Shown here piece by piece: positions 40,844 to 53,800 of a stretch of DNA of 64,000 nt (positions within the stretch are counted from its first letter, which is position 1; each line of letters begins with the position of its first letter). Origin of the DNA: Lentinus brumalis. Its lineage: Eukaryota; Basidiomycota; Agaricomycetes; Polyporales; Polyporaceae. The notes under the pieces are model-generated. The model was not told the DNA's origin, ran no database searches, and saw only the letters and a list, made by a program, of their open reading frames with translations. Where the stretch lies: positions 248,001 to 312,000 of the forward strand of contig MARA01000044.1 in NCBI GenBank assembly GCA_001792895.1, written 5' to 3'. The position numbers and the translations under genes were made by a program.

Positions 40844-43179
40844 ATGTCCGACTCTGGCCATCCAACTTCTTCCGCTCTCCCATCAGCAACGCCCACCGTG
40901 CACGACGAGCCAGGGATCTCCAGCCCAGTCGACATCTCTGGGATCCAGCCCGGCAGCGATGTTGAAAAGTCTCGCAACGAAAAGGCCGCAAAGGCCACCC
41001 AGGACAATGAGTCGCGCTCGACCGACGACGGAGTGCTCATAGTGGACTGGGAAGGGCCCGACGATCCTCAGAACCCTAAGAAGTGCGTGATCCCGTCCCT
41101 ATACTTGATCGCAACAGAACCTCATCAGTTATGGGCGCAACCGCCGGTGTTCTTCTCGTACAGCTGGAGTTTCAAGAAGAAATGGGCTGCCACACTCATC
41201 GTGTCCGCGTTCACATTCATCAGCCCCGTCTCGTCCTCCATGATGGCGCCTGCAAGTGAGCAGATCGCACGCGAGTTTGGAATCACCAGCAGCAGCGTGA
41301 TTGCACTGCTGACGTCCGTATTCGTCGCGGCATATGGTGAGTCTTGTCCATGACATCATACATGTCGAGGGACGCTTATGCGTACGCATATAGCCTTTGG
41401 GCCGCTGCTTCTGGGACCTATGAGCGAACTGTTTGGTCGCTCTAGGGTGTTGCAGTTGGCGAACATGTGGTACTTAGGTGCGTCCTACTGCACAGTCCCT
41501 TCCATCGACTCACACGGCTCAACCTCCACTGTTCAGCATGGAATCTTGGATGCGGCTTCGCTCAGAACGAGGGCCAGCTCATCGCCTTCAGGTTCCTCGC
41601 TGGTCTCGGTGGCAGCGCACCACTATCAGTAAGTGACACAGTTGCGCCCGCGCATAAATCATGACTCTCGTCAGAATTGATGTACTGACCAAAGATCTAG
41701 ATAGGTGGTGGCGTGTTGGGCGACTTGTTCAGGCCAGCAGAAAGAGGACAGGCAATCGCTATATATTCGCTAGCACCCCTTCTCGGACCAGTCATTGGAC
41801 CAACATGCGGTGCTTGGATCGCGGAGAAGTCCACATGGCGCTGGGTGGTATGTCGTCCTCGGCTTCTCGAATTTGTCCTTAGCTGACGCGTACGTTGCCA
41901 GTTCTGGTCTACTACCATAGTCGACGCATTCATCCAGTGCTTGGGTGTCATCTTCCTCAAAGAGAGTACGTGCTCACCGCGCTGCTACCCGACCTTGGCA
42001 TTGATTTATCGCCTTGCAGCATTCGCGCCGATTCTGCTGGAACGTAAAGCAGCTCTAATCCGCAAGGGGATGGACCCTGAGAAGGGTCAGTACCGCGAAG
42101 TTCGTACGGTGTTCGATGGCGCGGACAGACAGTGAGCACCAGCTCCGCATCATCCGTCGAGCAGCGAACTCACCTGTCCTTGCAGTTGGAAGACTATCGT
42201 TACGAAAGCCCTTATTCGGCCGTTCGCACTGTTCGTGCGCGAACCTATCGTCCAGCTTCTCGGCGTGTACATGGCGTTCATCTATGGGACTTTGTATCGT
42301 AAGAGGTCCCTTTCCTGCGGCGTCTGATATGATGGCTGATCAGTTCATGTCCAGTGTTCTTGACCACAATCCCCGCAATCTTCCAAGGCGTTTACGGACA
42401 GCCGGTCGGCATTGCTGGTCTGCACTACTTCGCGCTCGGAGTCGGACTTACTGGTGCATCGCAAATCAATGCCCGTATGCTCGACAGAATCTACAAGTAC
42501 TTCTCCGACAAGAATGGAGGCGTAGGGAAGCCCGAGTACCGACTCCGTGAGTGTTTACGGCTCCTTCCTCGCTAACAACACGCTGACATGACGCATGTAA
42601 AGCGTCGATGATCCCCGGGTCACTCTTCCTCCCCATGGGTCTCTTCATCACCGGCTGGACGGCGCGCGCAGACGTCCACTGGATAGCACCTGACATTGGC
42701 ATCGCGCTCGTCGGCGCAGGCACCATCCTGAACTTCCAGTCGATCCAGACGTACGTCATCGATGCGTTCACCCTGCACGCTGCTTCAGGTACGTGACCTT
42801 GCCCCCGTTCCACCTATGTAGTCCAGGTGTGCTGACAGTTCTCACCGTCGCAGCTCTTGCTGCTGTGACGTTCCTGCGCTCTCTGGCCGGGTTCGGCTTC
42901 CCGCTGTTCGCGCCTGCGATGTACAACGCCCTTGGCTATGGCAAGGGCGACACGATCCTTGCCTGCTTCGCCATCGCCGTCGGTGTTCCTGCGTACGTTT
43001 CCTCGTCTCCTCGTGTCCGTTCTGAGTGCGGTAGTGCTCACTCGCGTGTCGCGTGCAGGCCGTTCCTCCTCTGGCAATACGGCGAGCGCATACGCAACGC
43101 CAGCAGATATGCACGCCGCTCGGCCGCGGCCGCGGCGGCCGCAGAACAGCCCCAGCAACTTCCAGCAAAAGCGCACTGA
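40844..43179 (+). CDS. MFS multidrug/polyamine-type transporter (DHA1 family)
   Basis: Twelve exons in phase: 40844-41082, 41164-41336, 41394-41477, 41537-41628, 41701-41847, 41902-41965, 42020-42131, 42186-42298, 42355-42546, 42603-42788, 42854-42992, 43059-43179 (553 residues). A long hydrophilic N-terminus ends in NPKNWSFKKKW, the usual lead-in of fungal DHA1 drug:H+ antiporters. GPMSELFGRSRV is the loop 2-3 signature, LAPLLGPVIGPTCGAWI is the antiporter motif C, and about twelve membrane helices follow from there. The C-terminus has an alanine run (residues about 535-542, from a GCC/GCG repeat) and a Gln-rich tail. The product probably exports small toxic compounds across the plasma membrane. 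It is next to and co-directional with the aldehyde dehydrogenase, so a shared detoxification role is possible but not shown. Confidence 0.92.
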
Positions 43180-43548
43180 ACCCTCTCTGTTTGACGACTA
43201 TTTATCTGACACGCCCCGCACAACGCACGAATCATCCACGCCGCAGCATACATGCCATCTTCCCCGTCACGCTCTCGCATATGTTCTCCTCACATGTTTT
43301 CGTCCAGTCCTGCCACACCGCATCGCACACTCCAGTTACACGCATATCGTACTCGTATCATCGCACATAATCTGCATCTTAGAGTCCCGCTGTGGTACCG
43401 CATGTTCGATGATATCTCAGCATAATAAAATTGTTTCAGCTGTAAGCCCGCCGCAAGGCGATCACAAACCGCGAAGAGAGAAGTAGTATGGAGACCTTGG
43501 GTAACATGATTCAAGGAGGTCATAGGCGACACCAGGAGACACGGAGTC
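43180..43548. terminator. Convergent 3' region
   Basis: 369 bp between the converging MFS gene and the glycosidase-like gene. An AATAAAA polyadenylation-like signal at 43423-43429 (cataataaaattg) fits the end of the MFS transcript. Confidence 0.5.
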
Positions 43549-46340
43549 TTACGACCGTGTGCTGTTCCCGCTGGGATCGAGCAGGCCCAGAAATCCATAC
43601 GACCAGAGCTGGATCGCGTCCGACTCCGTGCGGGACGGGGAGAGGCTCGCGAGGTCCGCCACGCTGAACGCGTTGGTCGCGTTGTCGAACGTGTACGACC
43701 ACACCTCCGAGTATATCTCTGCAGGTAGAAGTAATGGACCGCGTGAGCAGGTGGATGAGTGCTCGGAAGGTGCAACAGTTTGCTGACCGCTCTTTGCGCC
43801 ACGGATCGACGTCCAGAGACGCGTCTGCGCATCGCACAGGGCCTGCACGAAGGCTGCGTCTGAGCACCAAGAGGGGGCGGGGGAGGGTGCTGGATTCGTG
43901 TCCACGTTCGTCGTGCTATCTGGCGAACAGAACCCGAGCTGGCGCGCGAGCCCGCTCGCCATGAGCCCTTGTTGGAACGACCTGCCGCTCCAGTCAGCAA
44001 GTAATTGAGTCAGGGACGGACCGGAGAGGCCTCACCATACAACCGTGCCGTGGTAAGCCGCACTGTTCAGCACGTCGATGGTCGTCGTGTTCGAGTCGTA
44101 CGCGGGGTTTGCGACAACCATGCCGATGTTCGTAAGGAGACCTGCGCGTCACGGTCAGCAACCCAGAGCGCACGCCCAAATGGCACAGGGCTCCCATCTC
44201 ACCACGAGGATACGGCTGCAGAGCATCCACGACATGCTGCAAGAACGCCCGCGAGACGTTCGCCCCATACACCAGGTTGAAGCTCATATCCGAGTTGAGC
44301 ACCTCCACGGGCGTCCCGTCCGCCCTCAGCGACAGCGCATAGAACGACACGTTCCCTGCGCTCAGGCTCAAGCTGCCCTCCAGCAGCGCGCCGCTCAAAT
44401 TCGCCGCCTGCACGAAATGCTGCAGCCTCGCCTCCGCCTCCGCGCCGTCCACCGTGACCTCGAAGAGCGCGGGGCCTGCGCCTCCCACACGCTCGCGACG
44501 GCATCGATCTGCGACGCGTTGAGCTGCGGCTGCGTGAAATTGAGGAGACCCGCCTCGACGAGCGCCTGCGTCGCGCGCAGGGACGCGGGGACGAGCGCGG
44601 TGTTCACGTCGAACGGGTAGAGGCCGAACCCGAGGCCTTCGTTGCTGTCGCGCCAGTTCCCGACGGACTGCCCGGGGCGGAGGCCGATGAGATTGGAGAC
44701 GTTGGGTGATTGCGAGAAGGGCCTTGCGCGCTCGAGGTTGTAGAAGACAGTCCTGGGAGGGCGGGGATGTCAATGTCGGTGAGTGGCGCAGGGCATGGCT
44801 TGACACTTGTGTACAGACCTGTTCAGGATCTCGGCGTAGGTGCCGTTTTGGAGCGTGGCGGTTCGGGCGAGGAACTGCTCGGCTCGGCCTTGGCCCTGCG
44901 GGAGGTCGAGGAAGTAGTGGCTCATCGCGGGCAGCAGCAGGAGGTCTGTGTCGATCATCTGGGCGGGGGAAGTCAGAAGAGCAGCGTCAGCAGGTAATGC
45001 TATCGGCAGACTTTGTAGTCGTAGTACGGCTCGTTGCCCAGCTCCGGATGGCCGTTCCCCATGTTCACCTGTGCACCAGTCCTCAGTATCAGCCTGTGCC
45101 CCGAGATTTGTGGCGTACAAATGAAGCATAGTCGCCTGTTGATACGTTCAGCGAACAAGGCTCGTTTGAGGCAGAGCTGCCACCCACCGATGGTCTCTTC
45201 GTGGCACAACGCTCCGGTAGAGTTCGCCCGCTCGATGACCGCACCTAGCGCAGCCTCGATAGCCTCGGAGGTGAGCGTCGGCATCAGCAAGCGTAGGGCA
45301 ATGAGTGAGTCGCGCCCAAAGTACTACAAAGGTCGACGTCAATACCGTGCCGCGCACCGTGCACCTCGGAGGGGCCAGCAACGTCCGTCACATACCGTCA
45401 AGAAGCGCCATCCCCCAGCTGTGAACTTGTCCTTGTAGGTCAAGAACGAAACCTGTTAGGCAAAGATCAGGAGTGGCATGAATCATCGTGTGATTACTAC
45501 CCGGCGAAGTACAAACCTGTTGTGCAGCCGTGAGGTTCCCGCTCGCCAGCCCCTGCAACGCCGTCTGCAGCGCCTGGGAGCCATCCGCGCCCTCAGGCAA
45601 GAACAGCTCCTCGGTGTCCAGCCCAGAAAAGCTCGTCTCGTTCGTCACGACCTTCACCGTCACCGTCCCGCCTCCCCGAGGCACGACGATCTCCACTATC
45701 GGCGGCGTCCACGTCCCGTTGCTCCCCGGGGTGACCGACAGCCGCGCAGCACTGTCCGCGGGGACAGAGAGGTACAGGTCTGCCCCGTTGTAGTCCGCGG
45801 ACGCGGGCGAGGTCGTGTTGATCCACCGCCGGTGCAGGCGCACGGACGTCTCGCTGTGCTCTGCGAGCGTGTAGTTGAAGACGTCGTGCATCGCCCCGCC
45901 GCCCTCGACGTAGTCTAGCACAAGCAAGAGTCAGTCAGAGTGTGCACTTCGCACAGGCGGCCTCGACGTACCCCGCATGGCGCGCACGGCCCCGACGATA
46001 GCCACCCCAAGCGTCGCATTCGCGTCAAACGCGAGCTCAGCCTGCACACCGACGTTGAAGTAGTCCGCCGTCGCGCTCCTCAGCGAGCCCTCCACCAGAT
46101 CCACGCCGAGCGTCCCGCTTCCGCTCGTGTCCGCTGCGCGCTCGTGCTGTTCGCGCTCGTCAGGAGCAGCTGTGCGCTCGTGAGGTTGTCCCGGAGGAAG
46201 TGGTTGTCGATCCCGCCCGAGACGACCTTGAAGGAGAGGCTTGGCGCGGTGTTGTTGACGATCTGGGCTGCCGCTGCGCTGAACAGCTGCAGCGCGCAGA
46301 GCAGGGAACGCTTCGTACTGCGACTTGGGGTTGGACGCAT
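43549..46340 (-). pseudogene. Secreted six-hairpin-glycosidase-like protein, frameshifted
   Basis: Eleven exons on the minus strand: 46340-45972, 45914-45517, 45452-45396, 45323-45188, 45135-45119, 45068-45012, 44958-44819, 44752-44203, 44141-44036, 43981-43788, 43718-43549. It begins with a signal peptide (KRSLLCALQLFSAAAAQ). The central part (WRFLTYFGRDSLIALRLL, GALCHEETIGDY, GHPELGNEPYYDYK, VGNWRDSNEGLGFGLYPFD) resembles the alpha/alpha six-hairpin fold of glycogen-debranching-type enzymes, which act on alpha-glucans; activity is not proven. Two breaks are visible. Exon 1 lacks 61 bp (junction near 46130) that are present in the second copy at 55837-55897, and exon 8 changes frame at a GGGG run at 44471-44474, where one added base restores WEAQAPALFEVTVDG. 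Exon 5 is a 17-bp micro-exon. Confidence 0.7.
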
Positions 46341-46760
46341 GCTGATGTCTGCCAGCAGTGTCCGCCTTGCTGCATTATATGCTCGGGGCCGCCCCTAGCG
46401 TCATAGCTGGCCAAGGTCAGCTGGCCAGCGCTATCGACGTCAGCTGTCTGGCTGAGGAATGTCAGTGAGGACGCACATCGCTTGGCGTAAATCGACGTCG
46501 CTATTCGACATTTGACTGCTGCGCACGATCTCGTGTAGTTCCATTCGAGAACATCCTGATGTTCTCCTATTGATCATCAAGCGCGTGGTCGAAGGCGGCT
46601 GGGCTGGTCGAGCTTGGACTCATACCCGAACCCAAAGCTGAATACCCTGGCGAGGCTCTTCATGTCCATGACATGCGAGGTCGATCCCTCATTCCAATGT
46701 TACAATCTGACTTGAGCGTAGACATACACGAAAAGAAACTATAGAATACACAACACCTGA
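46341..46760. other. Spacer between glycosidase-like and SDE2-like genes
   Basis: 420 bp, duplicated at 56107-56559 with insertions and deletions. It holds the promoter of the glycosidase-like gene and the 3' end of the SDE2-like gene; both genes run on the minus strand. Confidence 0.6.
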
Positions 46761-47676
46761 TCAAGCACTCGCCAGACCGACAGCAGCAGCAGCAGCGACG
46801 ACGGGGACGGTCGCCGGGGATTCAAGGACCTTCTCTGACGCTGCCGCTGCAGACTCTAGCACCTTATCCGCCGTCGCGGCCACGGTAGAGCCTGCGCTGG
46901 AGGACGCCTCCGCGGGGGACTGTGGTTCGTCTTCGCCTTCTTTTTCTTCTTCAGCATGGCTGAGGGGCGTATCGTCAGACACGGACAACGAAGGGGGGAG
47001 GGCACGATTGACTTACCGACTGTGACGGCGCTCTTGACGTTGTCGACGATCTCGCGGCTCTGCTCGATGTACTCCGTGTCCTCCAGACGATGCTTCCTCC
47101 CTGCGGCCGCATCCGAAGACAGACCACCGGCGGCCATGCCGAGCTTCTTCTCCAGAGCCTCGAGCTTGGCGCGCTGCGCCTCCTGCTGGGCCTTCTTGCG
47201 CAGAGGCTCGCTCTCGATGTACTCTGCCAGCCTGAATGATATGATGGGTGAGCGGCGCGAGAACGAGGATCGGGATGGACGTACTTCTTCGCCTCCTTGA
47301 TGGTGCTCAGCCTCCGACCGCTGAGGTCCCTGCACGAGTCGTTGTTGCTCGTCTTCTGGCTGCTCATGCGACCGCCGGCGGCACGCAGCTGCGAGCCGAA
47401 ACCGCCCTTGCCACCGCGGAGCCGAGGCACGAGACGGAGCGAGACGAGACTGTGCGCGCCTTCATCCTCTTCGCGAAGGAGCGTAGCAATAGGTGCATTG
47501 GATTCGGGGACGAGGCCTGAGGTAGGAGTGAGGACGAGGTCGGCGGCGGCGGAGTGGAGGGGAAGAGACGGATAGCGGTCGGCGACTCATAGAGGTCGGC
47601 GAAGGACGTCTCTGAGGGACAGCGAGGGCAAGAGTCGGGCAGGGAGCAAACGTCGAGAGAGGACCGAGGTAGACAT
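46761..47676 (-). pseudogene. SDE2-like protein, copy 1 (frameshifted)
   Basis: Three exons recognisable on the minus strand: about 47600-47285, 47231-47017 and 46959-46761. The hallmark is [20 protein letters not shown] at 47396-47415 and onward, then [20 protein letters not shown], matching Sde2, a ubiquitin-fold protein cleaved after GG whose C-terminal part joins the spliceosome. A coiled segment ([20 protein letters not shown]) and a Lys-rich patch (KKKKKAKT) follow. The last exon has five C where copy 2 has six (46914-46918), so this copy shifts frame and would stop near 46856. In both copies the upstream ubiquitin-fold portion changes frame near 47578-47594, and the true start was not resolved; 47676 is only a well-placed Met. 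Confidence 0.7.
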
Positions 47677-47821
47677 GGTGGGCGTAGACGGGTGGACAAA
47701 GGCGGATGGACGTTGAGGACGACCCGGAGCACGATGCAAGACGCCGCCCACAGACGCGCACGGGACAAACACACGCAAACACTCATACCTCCTCGTCTGG
47801 ACGTCATCGGAGGCCTTGCAC

Positions 47822-50800
47822 ACGTTCCGAGTCGCAGCCGCTGCTTCGACGGCCGTCCCTTCGCGCTGCCCTGCTTGTGTCTCGCCTCAGCCGCACGCCT
47901 CGCCTCAGCTTCGCACTCAGACGTCTCTGCCGGTTCCAGCACAGTCGCCCCCGCCGCCGCGTCCTCTCGGCTCGCGCGTCCGTGTCTCCAGTGAGTACGC
48001 CCGTCCCTCCGTGCACGCTCCCTGCCCCGCCTCGTCTGCCCCTTCCTTCCGCCCTCGTCGAGTATACGTGCATGTACATCTAGAGTCAAATGCACACATT
48101 GCTTCTCTCAACCCCCGTGCGTGAGCGCGACACGACGTGCGTCCTGCCTTCCCTTGTCTCCGCATCCAAGCCTGTGTGCGTGCCGAGCACAGTGACCAGC
48201 AGTCTATCGCTGCTCCACAACTCAGCAAGCCGTCAACGTGCTCACAGCTACGCGCGTACCGTTGGATTCTGACCTCTCCAGCGCGCGTAAACGCACTCCG
48301 AGCCATGCGAGCATGCCCTCGCTTCGTCTTCAAGAGCCACCCTTGCAGGACTTATCGACCTCCCTGCGCTTCACATGTCCAGAAGTACGTTGCGTCAGCT
48401 ATGATCTCGTTGCGTATGCTGCTGACGTACCGTACCCATAAAATGTAGCTCAAGTCGAGCTCGATCAAGCACTTCTTCGCGGCCGATGGTCGGTCTTCTG
48501 CTGCCGCTCAATGAATATCGCGCGCATCTCCTCCCCATACCGTCCAGTCCCTTCGCACCCATGCACACATCATAGAGGACGCTCGTCCGAGACGAGGCGT
48601 ATGCGTTGCGCGCACAGGCGATGCGATCTCGTCAAGATACGCCCTGTTCATTGCCGCAGCAGTGCAGGTCAGTCCATCGTTCGTCTAGCGCAATACCGGC
48701 ACACGCACCTCTTAAACTCGGGGCTCTCAAGTCCCAGAAATGACCCCGGGACGTTCTCCATCCATGACGCGTCGACCTGAGCCGGCCGAACGTCGCGAAG
48801 GCCGCGTCAACTCTGTGGATGGCAGAGGAAGGCAGGCGGCCATCCCGCTCCCAACGCGCGATCCCACTGCCAACGCCCGCCCATAACGGCTCCCGCGATG
48901 CCTGGAAAGCCTCGGGCAGCGCATGGCGACGAGAGGAACGGCGTACCGGCGCCACGAGGACGCGATCTCTGCCCGGCGGACACGAACATCAGCCATGTCT
49001 GAGTCTCTCCAACCACCCGCAGCACCGCAACCTCACCTTGCGTCCAGAAACGTGTCGAGCATTCCGCGTTCGTTGCCGCCGGTTACGCGTCGATCCGGGA
49101 CAGTCGAGAAAATCGCGTTCATCGCGATTTCATGGGTCACGAGAGCCGATGCGTCGCTGACTCCTGGCCACCGGTAGTAGTCGTCAGCACCAGACCACAC
49201 GAATTCACGTATGCGATCTCGAGACAACTCACTGCGATGACGGCGACGACGGCCTCCTGCGGGGACGATGCGGTCTTCGATGGTGGTGAGTACCCCCGCA
49301 GGTCCTACCACGAGTCTCTTCCGCTTGCTAACCGTCTTCTCTAGGCTCTATGCACCATTTCCCATCGACTGCGGTCGGTTACGTGTCGATCCGCGGGGGA
49401 CAGGGGAGTCGATTTCCGTGGCATCCGGGAGGACTGACCGCTGCCCGTGCACCTGGCGGCCGGCAGGCTCCCGCCGCATAGTACTTATTGGGGCACGATG
49501 TGCGTCCCTGCGCAGCTGTGTCCCAATGGCATGGCAGAGATGGTGTCCCGCCCCCGGGAGGACGCGATACGAACGGGCGGGCCGAGGGCACGAAGACTGC
49601 ACGTGAACGTCGAGTTCGCGTCTTCTGGTTGCTTGACGAGCTCTCATCCCCTGCCTGCGACGCCCGTTCTGCGGGCACGCGTACGTCGTGCACTCGTGGC
49701 GGGACCTCTGCAGGTGCGTGCTCGGGTTCCTATTGCGCTCAGCGTATGAGTCGATCTCGTCATTTTGTCCACGGAACTCTCGCAAGGTCCAAGGCGCCAT
49801 CGAGCCATGACGCAGACACTGTGTACAACGTCCATGGCTTACCCCGGCTACCCGCGCCCTCAACGCGAAGCACACAGTCCGGACGCATCCTCGACGAGCG
49901 ACGCCGGTAACTCGTCGGACGAGGAGCATCGCGCCGTACGACCACGTCGTCCCCCGAAGGAAGGCGACGTGCTCGACGGTCCGAGAAACCGATAGGTTCT
50001 CGCCGGCTGTCGAGGCGACATCGCAGCTCCGAGTCTCAACCCGGCAGGTGCTTCCTCCAGAGTCCAGACGGCCAAACCCAAACGCGAAGCAACTTGAAGA
50101 GAGGCAGAGACGGGCTCACAGAGTAGAAGCGAGGGTGCGGCCTGGCCATAGGGCGACGATGTGTACGGCACGGCGCTGTAGTACTGCAGGTGCAGTTGTA
50201 GGTCTGTGCAATGACAACATCTTCTCAGCGCACGTCGCCTCGACCGGCAAGAATGACATACCGTGCCCTGCAGACCGGACGGGTTGCACCCATGGTTCTG
50301 TGCCCGCCAGTCAACCCTTGTCGGCAGGTTCGAGGTGCCGGGTGGCTAAGTATGCGGACGGCCGGGTCGCTTCCTGTGAGGCTCGGAGTCAACATAGCCT
50401 GTCACGTATCGTATCAAGGATACGACTCGCTTACAGTGTTCTATCAAAACTTCAGCTCCCAGGCTGTGCCTGCGGCGGTCAATGTCTGGTGAGCGAAGAA
50501 CATTTCTCAGCACGTACACGAGACACTCACCCAGCTCTCTGCCGTACACATCCATCCTGGCGTCCTATCAGACGTGTTCCCCGCCGCATAGCGATCTTCC
50601 TCATCGCTGAGCCGAGTCCTGGGAGCGTTCGACCGATTGCAGCCGGACCTCGGGGCGAGTGCTGGACACCGGGATTGCATATCGGTCAGTACACGGTACT
50701 CAGAGCTATTGACTCTTGAAGCATGCGCATCGTACCATTATTGACGCTGTCTGAATAGCGGAGCTCGCTCGAGTGCTTTACAGCTGTGCAGAAGTGCCCG

Positions 50801-53800
50801 AACAGGCCCGAACGCGGAACACGAAGTGGGCGGGTGTCCATGAGCCGAGATACTGATCTGCACAGGCGGTCAGTCGCGCCTCCGACATTCCAGTGTACCA
50901 TACTGACGTACTTTTATCCTGTAGTCTTACCCGAACAGCGTAGTGAGTGCCGGTACTTGGTAGAGGACTGGCTGTGCCGGCAAGAGGCGGTACACAGAAG
51001 GGTGCCCTGGCAGCGGTCCGGCGAGTCGGAGTGACGGCGAGGCTCAGTTGATAGAGTCGGCGATGAGCAGATCTGCGTGCGTGCGAAAGGTGAGTTGCGA
51101 GAACCTATGCGTGAATGAGTTATGTGACGTACTCACGATCTGCACCGTTCCTCCTGTAGTCAGGACGCGCGTGTTCCTTACTGTATTGGGAGAACCGGGC
51201 TTAGACGTCGGTGGGTGACGGCAGCTTGATGAGTTACCGTCACGGACCATGGTTGACGTTGAGCAGCGGGATGGACCCTTACCTGCATGAAGCCTCGAAC
51301 ACGGTGAGACGTCCCTCGTGTGAATCAGGGTGCCTGGGAATCGCTCGTACTGACCTCACGGAACCTACATCCAGATTGTGTCAGCCTGGATCAGCGCAGC
51401 GTAAGCCCGGGACTACGTACCTTGCCACGATCGAAGGGATCTGAACGCAGTATGCGGCGCACACTATCCTCATCCTATATAGACCATGTCGGAATAGAGC
51501 TACTAGATGAACTGCCATACTTGAGCACCTTACCCCGGACTCGGAATCTGCTCGAATAGAAGGTTAGTAGTCTCGTTGTAGCGTATCTACCGAGTACTCA
51601 CTTCTGCGACAACAAGATTGGCCTGATGAAACCTGGTAAGTAACTTCCGGCGGACCACTGCTAGCAATGTTAGCCGATTAGGGCAGGGCAACAAAAGAAG
51701 AAGCGGGCTTGAAGCTCACGAGACGGGACAGGACCGCAGTCGTACGCGTCCGACTTAGCGAGTAACTGCTAGTCAATGTGACCTAGTCGACATAGACAGT
51801 CATTCAAGAGTGAGTACTTATCGGCAAGCAAATTCAGGACAGGAGAGATCTGCGTACCTGTCCGAGTCCTTGCGATCTTGGAGTGACCCACCGGGCTATC
51901 GAAGAGCAGGGCACGATACAGATGCCCCGGGGTGGTCGTTAGCGACGAAACAGCCGGGATGGGCGGAGTGACATCATGCACTGAGGTGTATGCCGGCCGG
52001 CGGCGAGAGCGAGAGCATGAGTAGGAGAGGGCCGGGAGGCGTCGAGTACCACAACAGAGCACCACGCAGCTGCAGAGCGCAAGAAAATGGCGGGGGAGGA
52101 GCTGTAGGCAGGGAAAGAGAGGAGGATGGTGGTGAGTTGGTGGTCGACCAGGCAGGACAGTATTTGTACCGCGGAGACTCAAGATGCAAACACATATAAA
52201 TGCACGTTCCCGGCACAGAATTCCCGTAGATCCTGCGCCGAGTGTCCCTCAGTTACATCCTACAATGACGAGATATTTCTGGGCGTGGGCCAACCAGAGA
52301 GTGACACGGATCGGCGGAGGCACGGGCGGTGGAATGGTGGGTATGCCCAGAGGGCTGAAACAGCGGTCTGCACCTTCTGGACAGTTTCTGGGGCCGCGTA
52401 ACTGGCATGGCAGTACCCGCGTATGTTAGCGAGCGCCCTAATATGATGGAGCCATTTACGTCGTCCGCTGCCGTCGTATTTTTGTCGGTCTGGGTCAGGA
52501 GGAGATGGTTACGCGTAGTATGCATTTGCGCGTGTTCTGCTCACCTCGGGGATAGCGGAGGGTCACCATAGCTTCTAGGCGTATTTCTAACCATGTTTTG
52601 AACATTTCAGTGTCTGCATACCTTTGCGGAGCGAAGGATCGGAAGAAGGAGAAGGGAGAAGGGTTAGACTCTGCTAGAGTTTGCAGTTAGATCTGCCTGC
52701 TACATGTTCCAATCTTGTCAGACGTGCATGGTCATAGATACACCTCTAAGGCATACACTGTGTTTTCCCAGACATGCTGGAGTGATCACTGAATGCCATT
52801 CTTCGGGATGGACGAGAGGATGTCCAAAACAAGCCAGTGCGCCAGGACCGCCACGCGCGCCATGTGGCATGTCGTCATCGGCCTGCCCGACATATTCTCT
52901 CGTTGCTCTGCCTACCTCTCTATGTCCCTCATTTCAACATATTGCAAGAGGTGCTGTATACAGAGTCACAAGGTGCGGATTAACAGTTGTGCAGGTTCAA
53001 CCCTCAGAGTCCTCACGAAGGCTCGGGATTCTCATGAGTCATTGTGGTTATGAGACATTTGTATATCTCAGCAACACGACAGCCTGACCAGATGGCTGTC
53101 TGGGCCGAGAGCCATATGTATCTGCTGGAGGCTTTTGCACTCCATTTCTCTGAATGTCCGGAAAGTTACTTCCAGGGAGTTCCACTGATATGTAAGTAGT
53201 TATCGGAGCTCCTGGAACACTTGGGTCATGGCCGATGACTCCAGTGCTCTTGGCAGTATCTGTGGCTCGCACAAGGCGGCGATATGCCGTTGCGGAACTT
53301 CAGTTAGGCGGGAACAGCGCGCGATATATGTGATACCCGTGCCGTGCCACACTGGTCAGCTGCAAATAGCATGGCTCCGCCATGCTGAGAGCGTCATGTA
53401 CTTATGCAGCAGTCGTTTTGGACAGTCTGGAGAGTATATGCTCTGCCGGACATGGGTAGAATGCTCCTGAGATGTTCAGCAGCAGAGTCAGTGGATATCA
53501 CCCGCATTCAGACTCGGATCCCTCAGTATATTGCGGCTAGCGGAGTCCGACGATCACGCATGCACAAAATAACCATCAGCTTACCCTGCTTATGTGGGTC
53601 CCAAGTCTAGACTCTCCCTATACGTAAGGAGGCTGAAGCGGGTGTCTCACGGTTTGACTGCTCCTCTCACCTTTCGACCACGCTGTCGACCCTCTGTCTC
53701 TCCTGCGCGCGTCCATCACGCTGTACTTTCACGAAGCTCAAGATCGCAAGACATGTTCATTTGTGCCCTACTGTACTCTACATGCCCACTACTAGATGCT

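Larger units (their letters stand above)
45540..47821. repeat. Segmental duplication, copy 1
   Basis: About 2.28 kb highly similar to 55260-57606 in the same orientation. It contains the first exon and part of exon 2 of the glycosidase-like gene, the intergenic spacer and the whole SDE2-like gene. The right limit is sharp (aggccttgcac in both, then unrelated). It differs by the 61-bp deletion in exon 1, a C-run length change near 46914 and scattered substitutions. Confidence 0.92.

Noticed and set aside
43549..46340. Assignment of the glycosidase-like gene as a fungal glutaminase A
   Set aside because: The expected glutaminase signatures are absent, whereas the FLTYFGRDSLIAL region points to a debranching-type six-hairpin fold.
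47462..47782. 106-codon minus-strand ORF over the SDE2-like 5' region
   Set aside because: It is in a different frame from the GGKGG-containing protein and is Pro/Arg-rich nonsense in both duplication copies.
51769..52182. 137-codon minus-strand ORF with intron-like signals nearby
   Set aside because: Trial splicing gave only very short open segments and no recognisable protein; kept as part of the gene-poor region.
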